From NCBI RefSeq assembly GCF_003958635.1, contig NZ_RSEK01000002.1, positions 287,572-351,571 of the forward strand: DNA of 64,000 nucleotides, given 5' to 3'. Position numbers and translations under genes: made by a program. The stretch comes from Altericroceibacterium xinjiangense. Its GTDB lineage: Bacteria > Pseudomonadota > Alphaproteobacteria > Sphingomonadales > Sphingomonadaceae. Below the pieces are notes generated by a model. The model saw nothing but the letters and a program-made list of their open reading frames with translations. It searched no databases and had not been told where the DNA came from. Numbering within the stretch: position 1 is the stretch's first letter; each line of letters starts with the position of its first letter. This document shows, one piece after another, positions 7,958-18,000 of this stretch.

Positions 7958-9829
7958 ATGGAGCTTTCCCCAACAGCGCTGGTCATTATCGGGTTGCTGC
8001 TCGCCGCATGGACCATCGGTGCGGCCTGGGCGATTCTGGCTGCGCGGGCGCAAGTGCGGCGGGCGAACAGTGCGCGCAAGGCTACCCGCCGCTTGGCGCA
8101 GATGATCGAAGATTGTCCGGCGGTGCCGGTGCTGGTCCGCGCCGACGGAAAGATCGAGGCTCCGGAACGGCTGGCCTCCTGGCTCGGGCTCGATGCCGTG
8201 CCCGCCTTTCTGAGTGAGCTGGAAAGCCGCACCGGTGGACTGGTCGAAGCTGACCTTGCCCAGTTGCAGCAAGCGGTAAAACGCACCCAGAAGACGGCGG
8301 CGCCGTTTCAGATGGCGGTAACCCCGCGTGGGTCCTCGCAAAGGCTGCTGGTGCGGGGGCAGCACGCCGATCCCGCCATTTCGGCAGCCGGGGCGGCGCT
8401 CGTCTGGTTCTTTTCGGAAGAAGGCGGGGAACTGGCCCGTCTGCGGACGGATCTTGCCCGGGTCCGTAAGGACGCGGCCTTGTTGCGCGCCGTGATCGAG
8501 GCTGCACCGGTCCCGCTGTGGCTGCGCGGTCCCGATACGCGGCTGAAGCTGGTCAATCCGGCATTCGCCGATCTGGTTGGTGCCGATGACGTCGATCAGG
8601 TGATTGCCGAACAAGTGGAACTGGAAGCGCGTCCTTTCCTCCGGACCGGCGAAGTCTTGCTGGACGAGGATGGCAGCGCCGGTTTTGCAGTCGACCATTC
8701 GGAAGCGGAGCAGCAGACCGGGGCGTTGCACCGCCTGCATCAGGCGCAGCAGGCAATTCTGGAACGCCTTTCCACTCCCGTGGCGCGGTTCGACGGCGAC
8801 CAGTCGCTCGTCTTTGCCAACTCCGCTTTCCAGCGCACGTTCGGTCTGCCGACTGGACGGGGGGAAGCGGTGGACTTCGGCCGCGTACTGGAAGCCGCGC
8901 GGCAGGCGGAACGAGTCCCTCCGATGCGCGACTATTCCGCATGGACCCGCCGGCTCACCGACTGGTTTGCCGCGCACGGCGCGCAGGAGGATGTGTGGCG
9001 GCTGACCGACGGCAGCCAGCTCCGCATCCTGGGTCAACCGATGCCCGACGGCGGATTGGTGATGGTGGCTGAAGAGCGGATCCAAGGCGCTGCGCCGCCT
9101 GCGCGCAACCGCACCGCAATCCTCGACAATCTACTCGAATCGCTCGCCGTGTTCGCGCCTGACGGGCACTTGCTGCTGTGGAACCGTCCATTTCCTGCCT
9201 TGTGGCACCTGCCCGACCGCACTTTGGCAGAGCGTCCTTCCGTCGAAGCGCTGCTGGACCGGATCGCGCCTCGCCTGGCGCAGCCGCACGACGCACCCGC
9301 GCTGGCCGAGGCGATTCGCCAGCGCCGGCAGCATGCGGGGCAGATCGCCCTGCCGGATGGACGCACGCTCGACTTCGCCACTGCGGCGCTGCCCGATGGT
9401 GGCGCCTTGCTGACGTTTTGCGGCAAAGGCGCGGAACCGGCCGAAGCCCTCCCGTCGATAGATCACGCTGAGATCGAGCTGATGCCGTTCCTCACCGGAA
9501 TTGTTCGCCAGCGGGAGGACGCGATCGAGGCAAAGCGCCTGACGCTCGACCTCAGGGGCGACCGGCGGTCAGGCACGATCATGGCGGACGAGGCGCTGCT
9601 CGGCGGCGCAATCGGCGGTCTGATCGACGAGGCAATTGCCGCGACCTCGGACAAGGGGCGCATTCTGATCACTCTTTCACGCCGCCGCGGGGCTGCGCGA
9701 ATCACCGTGGCGCACAGCGGGCAGGGGATCGATCCGGACCCAGCGGTGCGCCGGGCGATAGAGGCGCACGGCGGGCAACTGGACATCGGTGGCGACCGCA
9801 ACGCCACGGCGACGATCCTGCTGCCGTGA
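7958..9829 (+). CDS. PAS-domain protein resembling a degenerate histidine kinase
   Basis: The 623-residue protein has one N-terminal membrane helix (about residues 4-32), at least two PAS-like regions (about 170-230 and 265-370), a third PAS-like segment (about 385-485), and a C-terminal region resembling a GHKL ATPase. It looks like the PAS histidine kinases found beside tsaE in related bacteria. The usual dimerisation/phospho-acceptor helix pair with its H-E-L-R-T-P box is absent: the chain passes straight from L-L-T-F-C-G-K-G (about 490) into the segment that normally follows it. The ATPase remnant lacks the N-box Asn and the D-x-G-x-G Asp (it reads A-H-S-G-Q-G). I infer a non-catalytic sensor or decaying kinase. 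Its stop overlaps the tsaE start (GTGA). Confidence 0.75.
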   Translation: MELSPTALVIIGLLLAAWTIGAAWAILAARAQVRRANSARKATRRLAQMIEDCPAVPVLVRADGKIEAPERLASWLGLDAVPAFLSELESRTGGLVEADLAQLQQAVKRTQKTAAPFQMAVTPRGSSQRLLVRGQHADPAISAAGAALVWFFSEEGGELARLRTDLARVRKDAALLRAVIEAAPVPLWLRGPDTRLKLVNPAFADLVGADDVDQVIAEQVELEARPFLRTGEVLLDEDGSAGFAVDHSEAEQQTGALHRLHQAQQAILERLSTPVARFDGDQSLVFANSAFQRTFGLPTGRGEAVDFGRVLEAARQAERVPPMRDYSAWTRRLTDWFAAHGAQEDVWRLTDGSQLRILGQPMPDGGLVMVAEERIQGAAPPARNRTAILDNLLESLAVFAPDGHLLLWNRPFPALWHLPDRTLAERPSVEALLDRIAPRLAQPHDAPALAEAIRQRRQHAGQIALPDGRTLDFATAALPDGGALLTFCGKGAEPAEALPSIDHAEIELMPFLTGIVRQREDAIEAKRLTLDLRGDRRSGTIMADEALLGGAIGGLIDEAIAATSDKGRILITLSRRRGAARITVAHSGQGIDPDPAVRRAIEAHGGQLDIGGDRNATATILLP

Positions 9830-10269
9830 CCGTCGATCTGCCCGACCTTGCGGCAATGGACACGCTGGGGAGCCGCATCGCCGCGCGGCTGGGGGCCGGT
9901 GATGTCGTCGCCTTGTCCGGCGGCCTTGGCGCCGGCAAGACCACGCTTGCCCGCGCGATCATCGCTGCGCTCGGTCATGAAGGCGAGGTGCCGTCGCCGA
10001 CGTTCACCATCATCGAGACGTACGATTCGCCGTCGATGCGCCTGCCGCTGGTCCACGCGGACTTTTACCGACTGGACGATCCGCGGGAAGTGGAGGAACT
10101 CGGGCTGGATGATTACCGGGACGGCGCGGCGCTGATCGCGGAATGGCCCGAAATGGCCGGAGGGTTCGCAAATGAGCCGAGCTGCCTCTCTATAATGCTG
10201 GAATCTGCAGGAAAAGGACGCAAGGCGATTGTGAAACCGGGTGGCACTTGGCTAGAGCGGTGGTCATGA
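9826..10269 (+). CDS. tsaE: tRNA threonylcarbamoyladenosine synthesis ATPase TsaE
   Basis: TsaE is the small P-loop ATPase that works with TsaB and TsaD to transfer threonylcarbamoyl to A37 of ANN-decoding tRNAs. It has 147 residues. The Walker A motif G-G-L-G-A-G-K-T-T lies at about residues 32-40, followed by the P-S-P-T-F segment and the conserved H-A-D-F-Y-R-L-D. The GTG start overlaps the stop of the kinase-like gene, and its own TGA overlaps the ATG of amgK (ATGA), so the genes are probably co-translated. The C-terminus (about residues 118-147) is less conserved than the core. Confidence 0.95.
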   Translation: MTVDLPDLAAMDTLGSRIAARLGAGDVVALSGGLGAGKTTLARAIIAALGHEGEVPSPTFTIIETYDSPSMRLPLVHADFYRLDDPREVEELGLDDYRDGAALIAEWPEMAGGFANEPSCLSIMLESAGKGRKAIVKPGGTWLERWS

Positions 10270-11258
10270 ACCAGTCGCTGCCGGACGGCATTGTACCTTT
10301 CCTGCGCTCTGCCGGCTGGGTGGATGCGAAAATCGAACCACTTCCCGGGGATGCCAGCTTCCGCCGGTACTTCCGCGTGCGCGCGTTCAACGGGCATGGC
10401 GGGCATCGCACCGCGATGCTGATGGACGCGCCTCCTCCGCATGAAGACACAGGCCCCTTCCGCGCGGTTGCCCGCTGGCTGCGGGCGCACGATCACCGCG
10501 CGCCGGTGGTCTATGCAGAGGACAATGCGCGGGGCCTCGTGCTGCTGGAGGATTTCGGCGACGACCGGATGCGGGACTGGCTGGACGACAACGCGGAAGC
10601 CGAGGACGACACCTACCGCCGCGCGATTGACGCGCTGGTCCGGCTCCATGCGTCCCCTCCCGGTCCGTTTGCGCCCTATGACCTGGCGACGTACCAGCGG
10701 GAGGCAGGACTGCTTCCCGAATGGTACTGTCCGGCGATGGGGCTGAAAGTCGACACCGAAACCTACGTGAAAGCCTGGGACGAAGTGCTTGCCCCGGTGC
10801 TGGAACGGCAGGAGCCTGGCGTTACCGTACTGCGCGATTACCATGCCGAAAACATCATGCTGCTCGCCGATGGCAACCAGGGCATCATCGACTTCCAGGA
10901 CGCGCTGGTCGGCCACCGGGCCTACGATCTCGTGTCGCTGCTGCAGGACGCGCGGCGCGAGGTGTCGCCTGAACTGGAGCGCCGGATGCTTGAGCATTAC
11001 CGCGCGCAAGTCGATGCCGGGCCGGATTTCGAAGCCGACTACACTACGCTTGGCGCGCAGCGGAACGCCAAGATCGTCGGGATCTTTGCCCGGCTGTGGA
11101 AGCGTGATGACAAGCCGCGGTACCTCGCCCTGATCCCGCGGGTGTGGGAAGCGCTGGAACGGGATCTGAAGCATCCCGCGCTGGCTCCGGTCGATGAATG
11201 GTTCGCCGCCAACATCCCGCAGGAAATCCGCGATACCTTTGGCGGAGAACTGATGTGA
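10266..11258 (+). CDS. amgK: N-acetylmuramate/N-acetylglucosamine kinase
   Basis: AmgK phosphorylates MurNAc at the anomeric position in peptidoglycan recycling. The 330-residue protein belongs to the aminoglycoside phosphotransferase fold, with the Brenner-type catalytic motif L-R-D-Y-H-A-E-N-I-M-L at about residues 189-199 and the metal-binding I-I-D-F-Q-D segment about 13 residues later. The ATG at 10266 is chosen over an in-frame codon 18 bases upstream because it forms the ATGA overlap with tsaE. The specific assignment depends on the coupled downstream MurU: the tsaE-amgK-murU order is characteristic of bacteria that recycle MurNAc to UDP-MurNAc without going through MurA. By sequence alone it could be called only a phosphotransferase. 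Confidence 0.88.
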   Translation: MNQSLPDGIVPFLRSAGWVDAKIEPLPGDASFRRYFRVRAFNGHGGHRTAMLMDAPPPHEDTGPFRAVARWLRAHDHRAPVVYAEDNARGLVLLEDFGDDRMRDWLDDNAEAEDDTYRRAIDALVRLHASPPGPFAPYDLATYQREAGLLPEWYCPAMGLKVDTETYVKAWDEVLAPVLERQEPGVTVLRDYHAENIMLLADGNQGIIDFQDALVGHRAYDLVSLLQDARREVSPELERRMLEHYRAQVDAGPDFEADYTTLGAQRNAKIVGIFARLWKRDDKPRYLALIPRVWEALERDLKHPALAPVDEWFAANIPQEIRDTFGGELM

Positions 11259-11971
11259 CGCTCGCTTGCGATACGGCAATGGTCATGGCCGCAGGCTTCG
11301 GCAAGCGGATGCGGCCGCTGACGATCAGCCAACCCAAGCCGCTGGTGCGCGTGGCCGGCAAGCCGCTGATCGACCACACGCTCGACAAGCTGGCTTCCGC
11401 CGGGATCGAGCGCGCAGTGGTCAACGTCCACTACCTGCCCGATGCGCTGGAAGCCCACGTCCGCGACCGCCAAAGTCCGCGCGTTGTGATTTCCGATGAG
11501 CGGGACGAGCTGCTCGAAACCGGAGGCGGTTTGATCAAGGCGCAGAAGGCGGGGCTGCTGTCCGACCCGTGTTTCTGCGTGAACAGCGACAACGTGTGGC
11601 TGGACGGACCCTACGACGCCTTCCGGGAATTGTCGGAAAGCTGGTCGGCCGACAAGATGGATGCCCTGCTCCTGCTGGTGCCCCACACTGGCGCGCGCAA
11701 CTTCCGGGGCAAGGGCGACTTCCAGATGGACCCGCAGGGGCGGATCAGCCGCCGCCGGTCGGGCCGGATTGCACCGTTCATCTTCACCGGAATCCAGCTT
11801 GTTTCCCACCGCTTGCTGCGCGATCCGCCGGAAGGCGCGTTCTCGACCAACGTGCTGTGGGACCGCGCGATCGAGGACGGGCGGCTTTACGGGATGATGT
11901 TCACCGGCGAGTGGTTTGAAGTCGGCACGCCGGAAGCTATCGGGCCAACCGAACTGGCGTTGCAGGGCTGA
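11255..11971 (+). CDS. murU: N-acetylmuramate alpha-1-phosphate uridylyltransferase
   Basis: MurU converts MurNAc-1-phosphate and UTP to UDP-MurNAc, completing the salvage route begun by AmgK. The 238 residues form a nucleotidyltransferase with the signature M-A-A-G-F-G-K-R-M-R-P-L-T at about residues 10-22 and the C-V-N-S-D-N metal-site segment at about residue 108. The GTG at 11255 overlaps the amgK stop (GTGA) and puts the N-terminus a few residues before the signature, as usual for the family. Longer in-frame starts lie inside amgK and are not used. A 68-bp gap separates it from addB. Confidence 0.92.
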   Translation: MTLACDTAMVMAAGFGKRMRPLTISQPKPLVRVAGKPLIDHTLDKLASAGIERAVVNVHYLPDALEAHVRDRQSPRVVISDERDELLETGGGLIKAQKAGLLSDPCFCVNSDNVWLDGPYDAFRELSESWSADKMDALLLLVPHTGARNFRGKGDFQMDPQGRISRRRSGRIAPFIFTGIQLVSHRLLRDPPEGAFSTNVLWDRAIEDGRLYGMMFTGEWFEVGTPEAIGPTELALQG

Positions 11972-12039
11972 GTCCCTCCTTGGTGAATTCTCCTTTCGTT
12001 CCGGCGCGAAATCCGCGATGACGGCGGCACCGCTGCGTC

Positions 12040-15015
12040 ATGGCTGAACGATCCTTCCCCAAGCTCCATGCGATAGCCTCACACGAAGGCTTCGCCGATG
12101 CGCTCGTCGCCGGACTGGTGGCGCGCCATGCCGATCCGGATTTCGGGCTGGCGCGCGTCACCCTGCTGCTGCCGAGCACGCGTGCGGTGCGCACGGTTAG
12201 TGAAGCCTTCGTCCGCCACAGCGGGGAGGGACTGCTGCTGCCGCGCATGGGCGTGGTCGCCGATCTCGATCTCGATGACAAGCTGGGCCTGTTGCTCGAT
12301 CCCCTGGGCGCGGCGGAGGCGGTTCGTCCGGCGGCCGATCCGGCCCGGCGGTGGCTGCGGCTGGCCCAGTTCATTCCCCAGGCGATGGAGAGGCTGGGAC
12401 GAAGGCCTCCGCGCGGCGCGGCGCTGCTGAAGCTAGCGTTCGAACTCGGCTACACCATCGACCGCTTGTTCGTGGAGGAAATCCCGCCGGAGCGGTTGTG
12501 GGATCAACCGGTGCTCGATGTCCTTGGCGACTTGTCTGAACACTGGGTGGAAAACTCGCAGCTGTTCTTCGCCGTCCAGCAGATGTGGCATGCGGAACTT
12601 GAAGCTCGGGGGGAGATCGATTCGACCGCCCGGCGCAACCAGTTGTTCCGCTATGCGGCACAACGCTGGAAGGAAGACCCGCCAGCGCACCCGGTGATTG
12701 CCGCCGGTATCACCAGCGCCGCGCCGGCGCTTGCACGATTGCTGCGCGCGGTCGCCGATCTGCCGCAAGGGGCGGTGATCCTGCCCGATTTGGATTTGTC
12801 GCTGCCGGATGAGGTGTGGGATGAACTCGGCCGCGCCGGTGCGCCCGAAGCGGACGATGGCGCACCCTTCGCCCGCCAGGATGCCCTCAGCCATCCCCAG
12901 TACCACCTGAAGTTGCTGCTCAACCGAATGGGTGTGGCCCGCGGGGAAGTGCAGCCGTGGCCGCACGATGGCGCGGACGAGGATCCTCCCGCGCGGGCAC
13001 ACGCGATCTCCAGCTTGTTCCTGCCCCCGCAGGCGAGCAAGATCTGGGTCGATCTTCCGGCGGAACAGCGCCGCTTGTCCGGCGTGCGGCTGATGGAAAC
13101 AGCCCATCCGGAAGAGGAAGCGCAGTCGATCGCCCTGCTGGTGCGCGAAGCGCTGGAGACCCCGGAAAAGCGGGTGGCGATCGTCACCCCGGATCGCAGC
13201 TTGGCCCGCCGGGTGGTTTCGCACCTCAAGCGCTGGAACATCGAGGCGGACGATTCCGCCGGACGGCCCTTGTCGCTGACGGTGGCCGGGCGCGCGTTGC
13301 TGATGCTGGCTGAAGTCGCGGCGGACGAACTTGCCCCGGTGGCGCTGATGGCGCTGCTGGAACACCCGCTGGCCGGCGCGGCGAACCGGAACCGGTGGCT
13401 GAGGTTTGCCCGCGCGTTCCAGCTGGAATTGCGCGGCCCGCGTCCGGCCCCGGGGTTCGAACCGCTGCGGGAGAAAGCGGCCCGGCTGGAGCTTCGGCAT
13501 GAGGGGGTGAAGGACTGGTGGGCGGGGGTCGAGGCGGTCCTGCAGCCCCTCGTAACGCTGGCGCAGCAGGAGAATCCGGCGCTTGCAGACCTGATCGATG
13601 CGCTGGCCTCCGCTGGAGAAGCCTTGTGCGGGGAAGGGCTGTGGGCGCGGGCGGACGGACGCGCGCTCGCCGCTTTCGTGGAGGAATTGCGCCTGCAGGC
13701 GCGCGAGGTCGGCACTGTGCTGGCGGTGGAGGAACTGCCCGCCGCCTTGCGCGATGCGATGGAACGGGTCGCCGTCCGCCCTCCGTACGGCGGCCACACC
13801 CGCGTGGCGATCTACGGACTGATCGAATCCCGAATGGCCCGCGCCGATCTGGTGATCTGCGCCGCGCTGAACGAAGGGACCTGGCCCGCTTCGCCGGTGA
13901 TCAGCCCGCTGCTTGCTCCCCCGGTCCTGCGCGTGCTGGGCGTTCCGGTGGCGGATTTCCGCCTCGGCCTTGCCGGGCATGACCTTGCCGCCGCGCTTGG
14001 CTCACCCGAAGTCGTGCTCAGCCGCGCGCGGAGGGACGCATCCGGCCCAGCGGTTCCTTCCCGGTTCCTGCTGCGGGTGGTCGCCTTGCTGGGGGAACTG
14101 GCCGACAGCCACCGGGAAACCCGCATCCCTGCGCTGGCCCGGGCGCTGGACGATGCCCCGCAGGTGCCCGGCTGCCCGAGGCCGGAACCGCGGCCGAGCG
14201 CGGAGCAGCGCCGCGTCCGCCTCAGTGTGACCGCGCTCGACCGCCTGCGATCCGACCCTTACCAGTTCTATGCCTCGCACATCTTGCGGCTGAGGGACCT
14301 CGATCCGCTCGACGCCGAACCGTCGCCCGCCTGGCAGGGGACGCTGGCCCACGCGATCCTCGAAACCTGGCACGCCACCGGCCGCCCGATGGAAGACATC
14401 GCAGCCGAAAAGCTTGAGGAAATGGGCACGCACCCGCTGATGCAGGCGATGTGGCGCCCCCGGCTGATGAAGGCACTGGAATGGGTGCAGGCGGAAATCG
14501 CCGCCAGTCCCGGGCGCAAGCCGGTGCTCGTCGAACAGAAGGGCACGCTGCGGTACCGGGGGGTCGAGATCATAGGCCGCATCGACCGGCTCGATCGCCT
14601 GCCCGGCGGCGGGCTGGCGGTCATCGACTACAAGACGGGCCGCCCGCCCTCGGTTTCGCAAGTGGAGAAGGGGTACGCCCTGCAACTCGGCACGCTTGGC
14701 CTGATGGTCGAGAAGGGCGGGTTTGAAGGTGTTGAGGGCGAGCCGGTTCGGTTCGAATACTGGTCGCTGGCGCGAAATGCGAAAAGCGAAACCGGCTTCG
14801 GCTCCATCGCCACTCCCCTCAAGCTGGAAGGCAAGCGCACCGGGATCGTCCCGGAGGACTTCCTGCCGGAAGCGAAGCGGTTTCTGGACGACGCGCTCGA
14901 CAAGTGGATCCTCGGGGATGAACCATTCACCGCGCGTCTCAATCCCGATGCACCGGGGTATGACACCTACGATCACCTGATGCGGCTTGAGGAATGGATG
15001 GGGCTTGAGGAATGA
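12040..15015 (+). CDS. addB: Double-strand break repair protein AddB
   Basis: AddB is the second subunit of the AddAB helicase-nuclease that resects DNA ends for RecA, the alphaproteobacterial counterpart of RecBCD. The 991-residue protein has the helicase-like N-terminal region without a good Walker A motif and a C-terminal PD-(D/E)xK nuclease domain, visible as I-D-R-L-D-R...V-I-D-Y-K-T-G at about residues 850-870. The ATG lies 68 bp after murU. Its TGA overlaps the addA ATG (ATGA at 15012-15015), consistent with equal synthesis of the two subunits. Length and layout fit alphaproteobacterial AddB. Confidence 0.95.
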   Translation: MAERSFPKLHAIASHEGFADALVAGLVARHADPDFGLARVTLLLPSTRAVRTVSEAFVRHSGEGLLLPRMGVVADLDLDDKLGLLLDPLGAAEAVRPAADPARRWLRLAQFIPQAMERLGRRPPRGAALLKLAFELGYTIDRLFVEEIPPERLWDQPVLDVLGDLSEHWVENSQLFFAVQQMWHAELEARGEIDSTARRNQLFRYAAQRWKEDPPAHPVIAAGITSAAPALARLLRAVADLPQGAVILPDLDLSLPDEVWDELGRAGAPEADDGAPFARQDALSHPQYHLKLLLNRMGVARGEVQPWPHDGADEDPPARAHAISSLFLPPQASKIWVDLPAEQRRLSGVRLMETAHPEEEAQSIALLVREALETPEKRVAIVTPDRSLARRVVSHLKRWNIEADDSAGRPLSLTVAGRALLMLAEVAADELAPVALMALLEHPLAGAANRNRWLRFARAFQLELRGPRPAPGFEPLREKAARLELRHEGVKDWWAGVEAVLQPLVTLAQQENPALADLIDALASAGEALCGEGLWARADGRALAAFVEELRLQAREVGTVLAVEELPAALRDAMERVAVRPPYGGHTRVAIYGLIESRMARADLVICAALNEGTWPASPVISPLLAPPVLRVLGVPVADFRLGLAGHDLAAALGSPEVVLSRARRDASGPAVPSRFLLRVVALLGELADSHRETRIPALARALDDAPQVPGCPRPEPRPSAEQRRVRLSVTALDRLRSDPYQFYASHILRLRDLDPLDAEPSPAWQGTLAHAILETWHATGRPMEDIAAEKLEEMGTHPLMQAMWRPRLMKALEWVQAEIAASPGRKPVLVEQKGTLRYRGVEIIGRIDRLDRLPGGGLAVIDYKTGRPPSVSQVEKGYALQLGTLGLMVEKGGFEGVEGEPVRFEYWSLARNAKSETGFGSIATPLKLEGKRTGIVPEDFLPEAKRFLDDALDKWILGDEPFTARLNPDAPGYDTYDHLMRLEEWMGLEE

Positions 15016-18000
15016 GCGGGATGGTCTTTCCGCTGATGGACAACCAGGCACGCGCGGTCGATCCGCGCGATAGCGTCTGGCTGTCCGCTTCGGCGGGAAC
15101 CGGCAAGACGCAGGTCCTTTCGGCTCGCGTCCTTCGACTGCTGCTGCAGCCGGATGTCGCTCCCGCGCAGATCCTGTGCCTTACCTTCACGAAGGCCGGT
15201 GCCGCCGAAATGGCGACTCGCGTCAATGAGGTGCTGGCAAGCTGGGTGCGGATGAGGCCGGATGCGCTGGTCAAGGATCTGAAGGCGATCGGCGCGGGGA
15301 TTGATCCGGACACGCAGGCCCGCGCGCGGATGCTGTTCGCGCGCGTGCTCGATTGCCCGGGGGGCGGCCTGCGGATCAATACGATCCACGCGTTCTCCCA
15401 GTGGCTGCTCGCCGCCTTTCCGGAAGAAGCGGGCCTGGTCCCCGGCACCAAGCCGATGGAGGACCGCGACCGCGAGGTGCTGGCGCACCGCGTGCTGGTC
15501 GACCTGCTGCTCAAGTGGCAGACGGGCAGGGACCGGCAACTGCTCGATGCCTTGTCGCTGCTCAGCCTGCGAATGGGGCCGGACGGCGCGCGCCGGTGGC
15601 TGATGCGCTGCGCCGATGCGCGGCAGGCGTGGTTCGGGCCCGGTAGCTGGCAGGAACCGCTGGATGAACGCGTGCGCCAACTGATCGGGCTCGCCGTCGA
15701 CGCCGGTCCGGAAACGGTCGCTGCCTTGTGCCAGGACGACCAGTTCGATTGCGAAGCCCTGCGGCAATGCCTTGACGTCCTTTCGGCATGGGACAGCAAG
15801 ACCGGGCGGGAAGGAGCGGCGGCGATCAGAGAATGGCTGGCGCTTGATCCCAACGCGAGGGCCGAGGCGATCGACCTGTTCAGCGGCACCTTGTTCAACA
15901 AGACCGACGGCGCGCCCAAGCAGCTGAACAACATCCTGAAGCGCGATCCCGGCTATGGGGAATGCATCGCCCGGGTCGGCGGCTGCGTTGAACGGGTCAT
16001 CGAGCACAAGACCCTGATCGGTCTGTGCGACTTGCTCACCCCGGCGCTGACGGTCGGCCGCCGGTTCGCAATCGCCTGGGAAGAAGCGAAGTCGCGCGAG
16101 GGGTTGATCGATTTCGATGACCAGATCCGCCGCGCCGCCAACTTGCTGACCCGGTCCGACCTCGCCGACTGGATCCGCTGCAAGCTGGACCGCGAATTCG
16201 ACCACGTTCTGATCGATGAGGCGCAGGACACCAACGAATCGCAATGGTCTATCATCCGAGCGCTGACGGACGATTTCTTCTCCGGCACCGGCCAGCGCGG
16301 CGACAAGGTGCGGACGATCTTCGTGGTCGGCGACTACAAGCAGGCGATCTTCCGCTTCCAGGGCACCAGTCCCGAAAACTTCGCCACCGCCCGGCGCTAT
16401 TACGCGCAAGTCATGGCCGAACGGGCAAAGAACGCCCGCGCCCTAAAGGACGGGATCGATGCGCGGGAGCTGGTGGAGCTGGGACTCGGCCGGTCCTACC
16501 GCACGGCGCAGCCGGTGCTCGACTTTGTCGATGCCGCGATCGAGGGGATCGGGTTCGAGAATTTCGGGCTCGACCAGCATCCCGGCCGCCATTTCGGCGA
16601 TGAACGGCCGGGGCTGGTTCGCTTGTGGAAGCCGATCGACGCCAAGGCGCCGGAAGATGCGGAGGACGAAGGGCCGGAAGAATGGCTGTCCGAACCGGAA
16701 CGGGAAATGGCCAACGGCATCGCCCGGCAAGTCCAGGCGTGGCTGCGCGATGGTTTCCCGCTGGTAAAGGGAAGGCCCCGCAACGCCGGCCCGGGAGACA
16801 TCATGGTGCTGGTGCGCAAGCGCCGGGAACTGGCCGGGCTGATCGTGGCCCGGCTGCACGCGGCGGGCGTTCCGGTCGCGGGCGTGGACCGCCTACGCCT
16901 TGGAGCGCCCCTTGCGGTGAAGGACCTGATGGCAGTGCTGCGCTTTGCAGTCCAGCCGCTCGACGATCTCAGCCTTGCGGCCTTGCTGGTGTCCCCGCTG
17001 ATCGGGTGGACGCAGGAGCAATTGCTGGAGCACGGGCACCGGCCGCAGAAAGCCGCGCTGTGGGATCACTTGCGCGACGAAAAAGCGCTGCTGGTGCAAG
17101 ACACGGTGGAGCGGCTGCACGATCTGCTGGGGCGCGCCGACTGGGAACCGCCGCAAGCCCTGCTGCAGTGGCTGCTGGTCGGTCCGTGGCAGGGGCGGCG
17201 CAAGCTGGTCGCCCGGCTGGGGCGCGAAGCGAACGACCCGATCGATGAGTTGCTGAACGCCGCGCACGCGTTCACTTCGGCCCACACGCCGAGCCTCGAA
17301 GGCTTCATCCACTGGTTCGATGCCGGAGAGGGCGAACTGAAGCGGGAGCCGGGCGGGGGCGAAAACCTGGTCCGCGTGATGACGGTACACGGATCGAAGG
17401 GGCTTCAGGCGCCGATTGTGATCCTGGCCGATGCGACCGGCGATCCCGACCGGTCCCCGACCCGCGGGTTGTCGCTGGAAGAACGCCGGCCCGGCGATCC
17501 GCTGGGACGCAAGATTCCGCTGCCGGACCTGAAGGCCGAACAGAAGAAGGGGCGCATCGCCCAGGCCGACGAACACGCCGCGCTGGAGGAGAAGCGGGAG
17601 CACTGGCGCCTGCTGTACGTGGCAATGACACGCGCGGAAGAAGCGCTGTTTGTCGGCGGCGCACTCGGCAAGCGGGAAAAGGAACCGGCGGCGGACAGCT
17701 GGTATTCGCGGCTTTCGGCGGTGATCGAAGGCAAACCCGTGGCCGATCCGGTCTGGGGCGAATGCCGCGACTGGGGGAAACCGGCGGAAGGCGTGCAGGC
17801 GCAGCCGGTGGAACGGATAGAAAAAACCGTCGAACTCCCGACTTGGGCAACCATTCCGGTCGGGCCGGAACCGCGCCCGCCGCGCCCGCTCGCGCCGTCG
17901 TCGGCTGCAGAGGAACTCGGCGCCGATCCGCCGTCATCGTCCGACGTTCCGCCCGAAATTGCCCAGCGCGCCGCGCGGCGCGGGGTGCTGATCCACCGCC

